DNA of 64,000 nt, from NCBI RefSeq assembly GCF_963675815.1, contig NZ_OY776574.1:2722001-2786000 (forward strand), given 5' to 3'. Position numbers and translations under genes: made by a program. Below, in pieces: positions 8,826 to 17,300 of this stretch. The number at the start of each line of letters is the position of its first letter. Position 1 is the stretch's first letter. The notes under the pieces were generated by a model. That model was not told the DNA's origin. It saw nothing but the letters and a program-made list of their open reading frames with translations, and did no database searches. This stretch comes from an uncultured Desulfuromusa sp. (GTDB taxonomy: Bacteria > Desulfobacterota > Desulfuromonadia > Desulfuromonadales > Geopsychrobacteraceae).

Positions 8826-10334
8826 CTATAGGAATAACTTGTAGGCAGGATCATCCGTTTCTTCAATGTAGTGATATCCCAAATTATCGAGAAAGGATTT
8901 GAGGCCGGTTTCATTTTTGTCGGGAATTTCCAGCCCGATGAGGACCCGGCCAAACTCTCCGCCCTGACTGCGGTAATGAAAGAGAGAGATATTCCAGTCT
9001 TTCCCCATATCGGCGAGAAAACGGGTCAGTGCTCCGGGACGTTCCGGGAACCAGAAACGGAAAAGCCGCTCTCGCGTTGCTTCGGCTGAGCGCCCACCGA
9101 TCATATAACGGAGGTGGGTCTTTGCCAGTTCGTTATTGCTCAGGTCAATAGTTTTATAACCGGCTTTATTGAGATGGCTGGAAAAGTTGTCGCGGATTTC
9201 ACCGTTACCGATGGATACACCAATAAAGAGCTGGGCCTGATTGCGATCAGCCAAACGGTAGTTGAACTCGGTAATATTGGTTTTTTTAAGGATATGGCTG
9301 CAGAAATAGCGTAACGCGCCTGGTTCTTCAGGGATAGTGACAGCAAATAGAGACTCACTCCCTTCTCCTGCTTGTGTTCGTTCTGAAACATATCGCAGCC
9401 GTTCAAAATTCATATTGGCACCGGAATTAATGGCGACCAGAGTTTGGCCTGCGGTCTGATGCTTTTTTACATATTGTTTCAACCCAGCCATTCCCAAGGC
9501 TCCGGCGGGTTCCACAATGGATCGTGTCGCCTGGTAAATCGACTTGATGGCGCTACAGAGTTCATCGGTGCTGACACGTAGAATTTCATCCACATGCTGA
9601 CGACATAAATCAAAGGTGAGCTTGCCAACCTGCTGTACTGCAACCCCATCTGCAAAGATTCCCACGGACGGCAGACTGACGCGTTTGTTGGCTTGTAAAG
9701 ATTGGTACATCGCATCGCTGTCGACAGGTTCAACCCCGATAACTTTAATTTCCGGTGACAGGGCTTTTAAGTAAGCACCGATACCGGAAATAAGCCCACC
9801 ACCTCCAACTGGCACGAATACTGCGTCAATGTTTCCAGAACTCTGACGTAATAATTCGTCAGCAACGGTTCCCTGACCGGCGATTACCAGCTTGTCATCA
9901 AAAGGGTGAATATAGGTCATCCCGGTTTCAGCAAGAATCTCTTTGCAGCGTTCTGCTGCTTCTGAATAATTATCTCCATGGAGAACAATTTTTGCACCAA
10001 AAGATTTAACGGCATCAATTTTGATCTTCGGGGTCGTTGCCGGCATGACAATCAAAGCTTTCAGCCCCAGCTTTTGAGCCGAGAATGCGACCCCCTGGGC
10101 ATGGTTTCCCGCAGAAGCAGCTATAATCCCTTTATTTTTTTCTGATTCAGAAAGGTGGGCAATTTTATTGTAAGCACCGCGAAGTTTAAAAGAAAAAACC
10201 GGTTGCAGGTCTTCTCGTTTGAGGAGCACCTTATTCTTCAGTTCAGCAGAGAGGTGAACAGCATCTTCAAGAGGGGTTTCGATTGCTGCTTCATAAACTC
10301 TGGAGGTTAAAATTTGTCGAATCATCTCTTGCAT
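8826..10334 (-). CDS. ilvA: Threonine ammonia-lyase (threonine dehydratase), biosynthetic
   Basis: A 502-residue PLP enzyme that deaminates threonine to 2-oxobutanoate, the first step of isoleucine synthesis. The PLP lysine is in FSFKLRGAYNKI and the phosphate-binding glycine loop is VPVGGGGLISGIG. After about residue 330 there are two ACT-like regulatory domains (SLFAVTIPEEPGALRYF and RLFRFWFPERPGALTRF), as in the long, isoleucine-inhibited form. Length equals the usual E. coli-type enzyme. It is transcribed alone on the minus strand and converges on fccB. The start codon lacks a strong SD; ATG four codons further in is an alternative. Confidence 0.95.
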   Translation of the reverse strand: MQEMIRQILTSRVYEAAIETPLEDAVHLSAELKNKVLLKREDLQPVFSFKLRGAYNKIAHLSESEKNKGIIAASAGNHAQGVAFSAQKLGLKALIVMPATTPKIKIDAVKSFGAKIVLHGDNYSEAAERCKEILAETGMTYIHPFDDKLVIAGQGTVADELLRQSSGNIDAVFVPVGGGGLISGIGAYLKALSPEIKVIGVEPVDSDAMYQSLQANKRVSLPSVGIFADGVAVQQVGKLTFDLCRQHVDEILRVSTDELCSAIKSIYQATRSIVEPAGALGMAGLKQYVKKHQTAGQTLVAINSGANMNFERLRYVSERTQAGEGSESLFAVTIPEEPGALRYFCSHILKKTNITEFNYRLADRNQAQLFIGVSIGNGEIRDNFSSHLNKAGYKTIDLSNNELAKTHLRYMIGGRSAEATRERLFRFWFPERPGALTRFLADMGKDWNISLFHYRSQGGEFGRVLIGLEIPDKNETGLKSFLDNLGYHYIEETDDPAYKLFL

Positions 10335-10443
10335 AATAAAAGTATCATTCCTTGTGATGAAGTTAAAAAAGCGGTGTAACGTTTTGCGGACATTTTAAAA
10401 AACTCTTTTCGGACTCTTTTAAATAAATGATATACTGCCTGAC

Positions 10444-10764
10444 ATGAAAAAGCTGCATGTTTTTAACTATTGGGATCGATCGCAGGCTGCCTTGATTCAG
10501 GAAATTCTTGCTCATGAAGGGATTCAGTGTATCCTGAAAAATGATCAGTTGTCTTCTGCTTTGGGAGAAATCCCTTTTCTTGAATGTTATCCGGAACTCT
10601 GGGTCGTTGATGACGATGTTTTCCCGCGGGCACAGTTGTTTTTGCACTCCTGGCTGAAGAATGATGCCTGTCCCGCTGATTCCTGGACCTGTCCATCCTG
10701 TGGAGAAGATTGCGATGCTCAATTCGGGGCCTGCTGGGCATGTGGGTTTCTTCGCGAGGAATGA
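10444..10764 (+). CDS. DUF2007-type small protein with C-terminal zinc ribbon
   Basis: A 106-residue protein. The N-terminal 70 residues match the DUF2007 pattern (putative signal-transducing, ferredoxin-like fold): hydrophobic strand KLHVFNYWD, helix ALIQEILAHEGI, then ELWVVDDDV. The last 30 residues add a CPSCGEDCDAQFGACWACG zinc-ribbon-like segment with CxxC pairs. It is divergent from ilvA and probably has its own promoter; a TATACT (10431-10436) lies just before the start codon but the -35 is weak. The role is unknown. Confidence 0.7.
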   Translation: MKKLHVFNYWDRSQAALIQEILAHEGIQCILKNDQLSSALGEIPFLECYPELWVVDDDVFPRAQLFLHSWLKNDACPADSWTCPSCGEDCDAQFGACWACGFLREE

Positions 10765-10886
10765 CTTTACAGTTTTTCCGTGCAATTATTTTTTCATTCT
10801 CACTTCTTGACCGGACATGAAACATTTCACTAGGATGTATCTAGCCAAAGCTATTCAATTTTTCTTTCCAACAGAAGGTCTTGTTT

Positions 10887-11093
10887 ATGCGCATTGTTAT
10901 TGATCAGAATTTATGTTGTGGAACTGCTGCCTGCATTGAAATTTGTCCGGAAAAAGCGATTAGCCTCGTTGCCGGAAAAGCCGTCCTCGACGAATCCAAG
11001 TGTGATTTTGACGGTCTTTGTATTCCTGCTTGCCCCAAAGGGGCGATTGAGTATGACGATGATTTCGGCGGTGGTGTTGGCTGCGGTTTTTAG
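10887..11093 (+). CDS. Ferredoxin-like protein with two atypical cluster motifs
   Basis: A 68-residue protein with the two-motif layout of a bacterial dicluster ferredoxin. In each motif the second cysteine of the usual CxxCxxCxxxCP is replaced: Thr in CCGTAACIEICP and Asp in CDFDGLCIPACP. The clusters may therefore be [3Fe-4S], or [4Fe-4S] with a non-Cys ligand, as reported for some ferredoxins with Asp at this place. The end is Gly-rich with one more Cys (GVGCGF). ATG 10887 is preferred over TTG 10881 because AGAAGG sits eight bases upstream. dcd begins 45 bases downstream. The electron partner is unknown. Confidence 0.8.
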   Translation: MRIVIDQNLCCGTAACIEICPEKAISLVAGKAVLDESKCDFDGLCIPACPKGAIEYDDDFGGGVGCGF

Positions 11094-11137
11094 TCGAGTG
11101 GCTTCTTTGTGGGACTTTTAACAGACTGGATTTATGC

Positions 11138-11659
11138 GTGATACTTTCCGGCAACGAAATCGAAAGTCGAATTGGTAGCGATATCATTATCGACCCTTAT
11201 AATAAAAATAGAATCAATCCCAACAGCTATAATCTGTCTTTGCATGATGAGCTGATCATTTACAGTGAACCTTTACTGGATATGAAGAGAGACAATCCCT
11301 ATCAAAAAATTCAGATCCCGAAGGAAGGTCTGGTGCTTGAACCGAATCGTCTCTATCTTGGCAGAACCGTTGAATTTACAGAAACAAAAGGGCTGGTCCC
11401 CATGCTGGAAGGTCGCTCCTCTGTTGGGCGTCTGGGGCTTTTTGTTCATGTGACAGCCGGTTTTGGTGATGTCGGTTTCAAGGGCTACTGGACTCTGGAA
11501 ATATTTTGTGTTCAGCCTATTCGTATTTATTCCGGAGTTGAGATCTGCCAGATTTATTACCACAGTATCGAAGGGGATTATAAGAATTACACCAGCGGTA
11601 AATATCAAGGCAACAAAGGAATTCAGACCAGCCTTTTGTTCAAGGACTATGAGGATTGA
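11138..11659 (+). CDS. dcd: dCTP deaminase
   Basis: A 173-residue member of the dCTP deaminase/dUTPase family. It starts at GTG 11138 with the typical N-terminus ILSGNEIESRI; the ATG at 11134 is out of frame. Family motifs are visible: PNSYNLSLHD, the LEGRSSVGRLGLFVHVTAGFGDVGF core with the catalytic region, and GIQTSL near the end. It makes dUTP for thymidylate synthesis. A bifunctional form that also hydrolyses dUTP exists in some lineages and cannot be distinguished here. Confidence 0.93.
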   Translation: MILSGNEIESRIGSDIIIDPYNKNRINPNSYNLSLHDELIIYSEPLLDMKRDNPYQKIQIPKEGLVLEPNRLYLGRTVEFTETKGLVPMLEGRSSVGRLGLFVHVTAGFGDVGFKGYWTLEIFCVQPIRIYSGVEICQIYYHSIEGDYKNYTSGKYQGNKGIQTSLLFKDYED

Positions 11660-11731
11660 TTTCGGCGAGTCGTCCGATTTCTGTTTGAATAGAATTAAAA
11701 AGTGAAATATTTCTAACTAACACTATGCGAC

Positions 11732-11758
11732 GGGACCTTTTGGTCTCCTTCTTTTTTT
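11732..11758 (+). terminator. Rho-independent terminator after dcd
   Basis: A six-pair stem, GGGACC (11732-11737) with GGTCTC (11742-11747, one G-T pair), and a TTTT loop. A T-rich run of about ten bases follows. Confidence 0.75.
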
Positions 11759-11820
11759 AAGTGTTCTCTGTGTTTTTCAGGGAATCAATCTACATTAAAC
11801 TAAACCATGGATATTCTGCG

Positions 11821-14475
11821 ATGAATGCATCTCTAGGACGTTCTGAAACTTCCAAAACCAACTATCTGAAAGATTATAAATCTCCCCCTTATCTGCTTGA
11901 TCAGGTTGAACTGAACTTTAATCTGAAAGATTCTGCAACGCAGGTTTCTTCGGTCTTGCACCTGTCTCTGAATCCGGATCGGGAGGGCGTTCCGGAGCCC
12001 CTGATTCTGGACGGGGAACAGCTAAAACTGCTTGAAGTGAAGCTTGATGGCCAAATTCTCGAATCGCATCAATATCAACAGGACGATGTTCATCTGCAGA
12101 TCCATCAGGTTCCGTCAGAATTTACTCTGGAAATAAAAACGGAGATTGACCCTCTCAATAATACCGCTTTGGAAGGGCTTTATTTGAGCAGTGGAAATTT
12201 CTGCACCCAGTGTGAAGCGCAGGGATTCCGGCGCATCACTTTTTATCCCGATCGTCCTGATGTCCTGGCCAGGTTTCGTGTACGTATTGAGGCGGAAAAG
12301 AAATATCCGGTTCTGCTTAGTAACGGAAATCTTCTGGAGGAGGGCAAACTATCGAGCGGCCGCCACTACGCCGTCTGGGAAGATCCTTTCCGTAAGCCCT
12401 GCTACCTGTTTGCTCTGGTTGCCGGGGATTTGGTCTGTCTAGAAGATCATTATATGACCGCTTCGGGGCGGGATGTCCTGTTGCAGATTTATGTCGAGGA
12501 GCGCAACGGTGATTATTGTGACCATGCCATGTTGTCGCTGAAAAAATCGATGCAGTGGGATGAAGAAACTTTTGGTCTGGAATATGACCTTGATCGCTAC
12601 ATGATTGTTGCTGTGGATGACTTCAACATGGGGGCCATGGAGAACAAGGGCCTGAATATATTTAACTCAAAATATGTGTTAGCACATCCTGATACCGCGA
12701 CGGATACGGATTATTTAGGTGTTGAGTCGGTTATTGGTCATGAGTATTTTCATAACTGGACGGGGAATAGAGTCACCTGCCGAGACTGGTTTCAGCTGAG
12801 TTTAAAGGAAGGGTTGACGGTTTTCCGTGATCAACAATTCTCTGCGGATATGAACTCTGCTGCGGTTAAGCGTATTGATGATGTGAGAATCTTGCGTCAG
12901 TACCAGTTTCCTGAAGATGCCGGGCCCATGGCCCATCCGGTGAGACCTGCGTCGTACCAGGAAATTAATAATTTCTACACCACCACAATCTACAACAAGG
13001 GAGCTGAAGTTATCCGCATGATGCAGACCTTGATTGGTCGAAAAAAATTTGTGGAAGGGGTGCAACTTTATCTTAATCGGCATGATGGTCTGGCAGTCAC
13101 TTGTGATGATTTTGTCAAAGCGATAGAGGATGCAGGACATATCGATCTTTCAACTTTTAAGCGTTGGTATTCGCAAGCCGGGACCCCCCAGGTCAGAATC
13201 GAACAGGAATATGATGCTGATGCACAGACTTTAACCCTGAAAATTTCACAAGAGTGTGCCGAAACTCCAGGGCAACGGGAAAAACAGCCTTTTCATATTC
13301 CCATTGCCATTGGTTTTCTGGGGGCAACGGGGGAGGATCTCTCGTTGCGTTTGGCGGGAGAAGGGACGCCTGCGGCAACAACCAGAGTCCTGGAATTGAC
13401 GCAGTCAGCCCAGGAGTTTTCTTTCGTTGATGTTGCTCAGCGCCCGATTTTATCGCCATTGCGAGGTTTTTCAGCTCCAGTGCGTCTGCATTGTGATTTC
13501 AGTGATGCAGATCTGGCTTTTCGTATGGCTCATGACAGTGATTCTTTCAATCGCTGGGAAGCGGGTCAGACCCTTGCATTGCAAGAATTATTGCGGATGT
13601 ACAACGATCACAAACAGGGCCGCGAATTAGCCTTGCAACCAATGTATATTGAAGCCTGGAAAGAAGCATTAATTGATCGTCAGGTGGATAAAAGTCTGTT
13701 GACGCAATTGTTGACTCTGCCGAGCGAGCAATATCTGGCGGACCATCTGGAGGATTATGATCCCCAGATTATCAGGGATGTGCGCGATCAGGCCATGATG
13801 CAGTTGGCAAAAGAGTGTCAGTCTGTCCTGTTGCAATGTTATGTCGAATGTTTTGCAACCGAGAGAACGTATTCTCTTGCTCCTCTAGATGTTGGTTACA
13901 GGAGTTTTGCCAATTTTTGCCTGAGTCTGTTGATGCAGCTGAACGAGCCGGAAATCAACGAACTCTGTTTGCAGCAATATCATACTGCGACAAACATGAC
14001 CGATCGGCTTGCTGCTTTTTCTGCTGTGACTGACAGCACGATGCCTGAGCGACAGGACATAATTGATGATTTTTATCGGCAGTGGCAGCAGCACCCTCTA
14101 TTGCTTGATAAATGGTTCAGCCTGCAGGCATTGTCGCATCGACCAGAGACTTATTCAGCGGTCCGGCAGCTCTTGCAACACCCTGCTTTTACACTGAAAA
14201 ATCCTAATCGTGTCAGGTCTTTGTTGGGGGCTTTTTATCAAAACCTGTCCGCTTTTCACCGTGCTGACGGTGCCGGATACCAGCTGTTGATTGAACAAAT
14301 CATTCAGCTTGACCAAAGAAATCCGCAAGTTGCGGCGCGGATGGCAGCACCATTAACGCGGTGGAAACGGTTGGAACCAAAACGTCGGAATCTGTTAAAG
14401 CAAGAAATTATCCGGCTGCAGCAAGTGGAATTATCTCGAGATCTCTATGAGATCATCAATAAAAGTTTGTTATGA
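11821..14475 (+). CDS. pepN: Aminopeptidase N (M1 family)
   Basis: An 884-residue zinc aminopeptidase that trims N-terminal residues from peptides in the cytoplasm. The substrate motif GAMEN lies near residue 270. The zinc site HEYFHNW, with the second Glu in LKEGLTVFRD, lies near residues 305-330. Length and the four-domain layout match E. coli PepN. ATG 11821 is chosen over upstream in-frame GTG codons because the protein then begins like other PepN (NYLKDYKSPPYLLDQVELNF). It is preceded by the dcd terminator, so transcription must begin in the short gap; no clear promoter is seen there. Confidence 0.95.
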   Translation: MNASLGRSETSKTNYLKDYKSPPYLLDQVELNFNLKDSATQVSSVLHLSLNPDREGVPEPLILDGEQLKLLEVKLDGQILESHQYQQDDVHLQIHQVPSEFTLEIKTEIDPLNNTALEGLYLSSGNFCTQCEAQGFRRITFYPDRPDVLARFRVRIEAEKKYPVLLSNGNLLEEGKLSSGRHYAVWEDPFRKPCYLFALVAGDLVCLEDHYMTASGRDVLLQIYVEERNGDYCDHAMLSLKKSMQWDEETFGLEYDLDRYMIVAVDDFNMGAMENKGLNIFNSKYVLAHPDTATDTDYLGVESVIGHEYFHNWTGNRVTCRDWFQLSLKEGLTVFRDQQFSADMNSAAVKRIDDVRILRQYQFPEDAGPMAHPVRPASYQEINNFYTTTIYNKGAEVIRMMQTLIGRKKFVEGVQLYLNRHDGLAVTCDDFVKAIEDAGHIDLSTFKRWYSQAGTPQVRIEQEYDADAQTLTLKISQECAETPGQREKQPFHIPIAIGFLGATGEDLSLRLAGEGTPAATTRVLELTQSAQEFSFVDVAQRPILSPLRGFSAPVRLHCDFSDADLAFRMAHDSDSFNRWEAGQTLALQELLRMYNDHKQGRELALQPMYIEAWKEALIDRQVDKSLLTQLLTLPSEQYLADHLEDYDPQIIRDVRDQAMMQLAKECQSVLLQCYVECFATERTYSLAPLDVGYRSFANFCLSLLMQLNEPEINELCLQQYHTATNMTDRLAAFSAVTDSTMPERQDIIDDFYRQWQQHPLLLDKWFSLQALSHRPETYSAVRQLLQHPAFTLKNPNRVRSLLGAFYQNLSAFHRADGAGYQLLIEQIIQLDQRNPQVAARMAAPLTRWKRLEPKRRNLLKQEIIRLQQVELSRDLYEIINKSLL

Positions 14476-14491
14476 GAAACGGGAGAAGAAC

Positions 14492-15367
14492 GTGAGCGAA
14501 TATACTGTCATTGGTTGTGGTGATATCGGCTTCCGGGTTTCCAAGGAGTTGATTCAGCAGGGGCATCAGGTTCAGGCCACAATTCACTATGAAGAGGGGA
14601 CTAAAGTTCCTCAGTCAGCTGGTATTGAGACGATTATTGCTAATTTTGATTACCGCGAAGATGTTCCTGATTTTTCTATACATGGGCAGAAGCTATTTTA
14701 TTTTATGCCTCCTCAGGGAGGAGGCTCAAGCGACTACCGAATGCTCAATTTTTGTCAGAAACTGGCGCCGAAAAATTGCCCCAGCAAAGTTGTTTATATC
14801 AGTACCAGTGGTGTTTATGGTGATTGCGGGGACCGCCTGGTGACTGAAGAGACGCCGATTAATCCGCAGACCAGTCGCGCCAAAAGGCGTGTCAGTGCTG
14901 AGCAGCAGTTACAGGAACAATCTCAAAAATTGGGGTTTGAGCTGGTTATTCTCCGAGTGACTGGAATTTATGGCCCTGGAAGGTTGCCGATATCACAACT
15001 GAAAAAGGGGCACGAAGTATTGAGGGCGGAAGATGCTCCAAGAACGAATCGGATACATAGTCTTGATCTGGTCCAGATCTGTTTAGCTGCCATGGAAAGA
15101 GGGGTGAATGGCGATATCTTTAACGTGTGTGATGGCGAAGAAAGCAGTATGAGCCAATATTTTACTGCTGTTGCTGAGATGTACGAATTACCTCAACCCA
15201 AACAATTGAGCTGGGCTGAAGCTGAAAAGGTGATGAATCCTTTGACTTTTTCTTTTTTGAAAGAATCTCGACGGATGTCAAACCGTAAACTCATTGAGAC
15301 CCTGGGGATTGAACTCAAGTATCCGACCCTTGAAAAGGGGTTATTTGCCTGTAGGACAATTTCATGA
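14492..15367 (+). CDS. NAD(P)-binding SDR-type epimerase-like protein (YeeZ-like)
   Basis: A 291-residue extended short-chain dehydrogenase/reductase-like protein. The Rossmann motif VIGCGDIGFRV lies at the N-terminus, then YISTSGVYGD, and a catalytic-type region RAKRRVSAEQQL in which the usual YxxxK is not evident. This is as in YeeZ-like proteins, whose substrate is unknown. GTG 14492 is chosen because GGGAGAAG lies just upstream; a longer frame from 14447 would overlap pepN and adds nothing conserved. Its stop overlaps the ATG of the following membrane protein by four bases, so the two are co-translated. Confidence 0.78.
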   Translation: MSEYTVIGCGDIGFRVSKELIQQGHQVQATIHYEEGTKVPQSAGIETIIANFDYREDVPDFSIHGQKLFYFMPPQGGGSSDYRMLNFCQKLAPKNCPSKVVYISTSGVYGDCGDRLVTEETPINPQTSRAKRRVSAEQQLQEQSQKLGFELVILRVTGIYGPGRLPISQLKKGHEVLRAEDAPRTNRIHSLDLVQICLAAMERGVNGDIFNVCDGEESSMSQYFTAVAEMYELPQPKQLSWAEAEKVMNPLTFSFLKESRRMSNRKLIETLGIELKYPTLEKGLFACRTIS

Positions 15368-16158
15368 TCAGTGATGTGACTGCTGCGGTTATTAAACCCA
15401 TATCCGGATTTTCCCGTGGGTTCAGCTATCCACTGCGAGCCTTTAAATTCTTTCGCCGCAAGCCGGGGCTGTTAAGATATCTGGCAATTCCTTTTTTTGT
15501 TAATTTACTGGTATTTACGGTGACGGTTTATTTTGGCCTGGACCTTTTTCAGGGGATGCTGGAAACCTATGCTCCGAGCACTGATGTCTGGTATGGGGTG
15601 CTTCTCTATTATCTGGCATGGACCGTTGCCTTGCTGTTGACGACGGTTACTGTTTTCTTTTCATTCACGGTGATTGGTAATTTGATCGCTTCTCCATTTA
15701 ATGAAATCCTGTCAGAACGCACCGAGGGATTGATCACTGGAGTGAAGAACGACGACATTTTCAGCCTGAGTCGTTTCTTGAAAGAATCAAAGAATGCAGT
15801 CATAGTCGAAATTAAAAAAATGACTGTCTTTGTTGTGGGCATGGCGCTGCTTTTTGCGATCAATTTCATTCCTGGGATAGGACCATTGATCTACGCTTTT
15901 CTGGCGCCGGCGTTTACCCTGTTTTTTCTGGCTGTTGAATATATGGCCTTTGTCCTCATGCGTAAACAGTTGAGTTTCTCTGAGCAACGTCGCTATATTT
16001 TCAAGCGTCCCATTCTGATGCTGGGCTATGCTTGTGGGGTGTTTTGTATGCTGGCAATTCCATTTGTTCAGTTTTTTTGTATTCCTCTTGCCGTGGTTGG
16101 AGCAACTTTGTTGTGGTGCGATTTTCCTCAGGGAGAAGAACGAATAACAAATAATTGA
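15364..16158 (+). CDS. EI24/CysZ-like membrane protein
   Basis: A 264-residue inner-membrane protein of the EI24 domain family. The opening GFSRGFSYPLRAFKFFRRKPGLLRYLAIPF is typical. It has hydrophobic segments near residues 38-58, 75-100, 150-195 and 218-245. CysZ in this family takes up sulfate, but many distant members are uncharacterised, and no cysteine-synthesis gene is nearby. It is translationally coupled to the preceding SDR gene (ATGA overlap). Confidence 0.8.
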   Translation: MISDVTAAVIKPISGFSRGFSYPLRAFKFFRRKPGLLRYLAIPFFVNLLVFTVTVYFGLDLFQGMLETYAPSTDVWYGVLLYYLAWTVALLLTTVTVFFSFTVIGNLIASPFNEILSERTEGLITGVKNDDIFSLSRFLKESKNAVIVEIKKMTVFVVGMALLFAINFIPGIGPLIYAFLAPAFTLFFLAVEYMAFVLMRKQLSFSEQRRYIFKRPILMLGYACGVFCMLAIPFVQFFCIPLAVVGATLLWCDFPQGEERITNN

Positions 16159-16266
16159 ATTAATATAAGGACATAGTTGATGACTGAGTTAAATTAGTCT
16201 AGACTGCGATTTTTTTCAGAACATCCTTTATCCATATTTTACTGAACCCAGGGAGGCTTCAGTCTG

Positions 16267-17247
16267 ATGAGTCAAGCCGGTAAAACAAAATTTCAGATCG
16301 ATTTGCGTCGTCATTTACGTGAACATTATGTGAATGAAAATCTGACGCATTTAATTTGTGAGATCGCTGAAGCATCCAAATATATCATTCATTCCATAAG
16401 TACCGGTGACCTGGGTGTTGCCGGAACCTCAAACCTTTATGGGGAACAGCAGTTAGCTCTTGATGTCCTGGCCGATCGTATTTTGCGCAAACGGCTGGAT
16501 CATTCCCGTGTCGTTGCTAATATGATGTCGGAAGAAATGGATGAAATCATTCCGGTCTCTCCTGATTGTGACGGCAAGTATTCCGTTGCTTTTGACCCGT
16601 TGGACGGCTCATCTCTGGTTGATGTAAATCTGGCTGTCGGAACCATTGTCTCAATCTTTGAAGGTTGTGATCTGTTGCAGCCCGGACGTAAACAGGTTGC
16701 AGCTGTTTATATTCTTTATGGGCCGCGGACCACGCTGGTGTACAGTGTCGGCAAAGGGGTGCATGAATTCGGGATGAACATGCTGCGAGAATACACCTTG
16801 CTGAAAGAGAATCTTACTCTTCAGCCACAAGGGAATCTCTACTCACCGGGAGGGCAGAGAAATCTTTATACTCCTGGGATTGAGGGTTTTGTCTCCAAGC
16901 TTGAAGATCGTGGCGTCAAGCTGCGTTATAGCGGTGGTTTTGTCCCTGATATCAATCAGATTCTGCTCAAAGGACAGGGGATTTTCTTTTATCCTCATCT
17001 GCAAGGACAACCTTCTGGGAAATTAAGGCTCTTGTTTGAGTTAAGCCCTATGGCTTATTTGATCGAACAGGCTGGGGGCGCTGCTTCAGATGGACACAAG
17101 CCGATTCTTGATTTGCAGCCAAAACAGATTCATGAACGCTCACCGGTCTTCATCGGTTGTAAAGAAGATGTCACCATGGCTGAAGATTACATTCGGCGTT
17201 TAGAATCCGGTGAGATCGAAATTCCTGAAAATAAAGTAGACTCTTAA
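16267..17247 (+). CDS. fbp: Fructose-1,6-bisphosphatase, class I
   Basis: A 326-residue enzyme that removes the 1-phosphate of fructose 1,6-bisphosphate in gluconeogenesis. The metal and phosphate motif DPLDGSSLVDVNLAVG, the SEEMDEI metal region and the C-terminal LLFELSPMAYLIEQAGG segment are all present. GGGAGG lies about ten bases before the ATG. An acetate- or organic-acid-oxidising lifestyle, suggested by the TCA block, would need this step for sugar synthesis. It stands between the EI24 protein and comEC with short gaps. Confidence 0.96.
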   Translation: MSQAGKTKFQIDLRRHLREHYVNENLTHLICEIAEASKYIIHSISTGDLGVAGTSNLYGEQQLALDVLADRILRKRLDHSRVVANMMSEEMDEIIPVSPDCDGKYSVAFDPLDGSSLVDVNLAVGTIVSIFEGCDLLQPGRKQVAAVYILYGPRTTLVYSVGKGVHEFGMNMLREYTLLKENLTLQPQGNLYSPGGQRNLYTPGIEGFVSKLEDRGVKLRYSGGFVPDINQILLKGQGIFFYPHLQGQPSGKLRLLFELSPMAYLIEQAGGAASDGHKPILDLQPKQIHERSPVFIGCKEDVTMAEDYIRRLESGEIEIPENKVDS

Positions 17248-17300
17248 TACATCTGATTGTTCCGATCTGATTGTTGTTGAGCTGCAGAGCAGGGGGGGAT

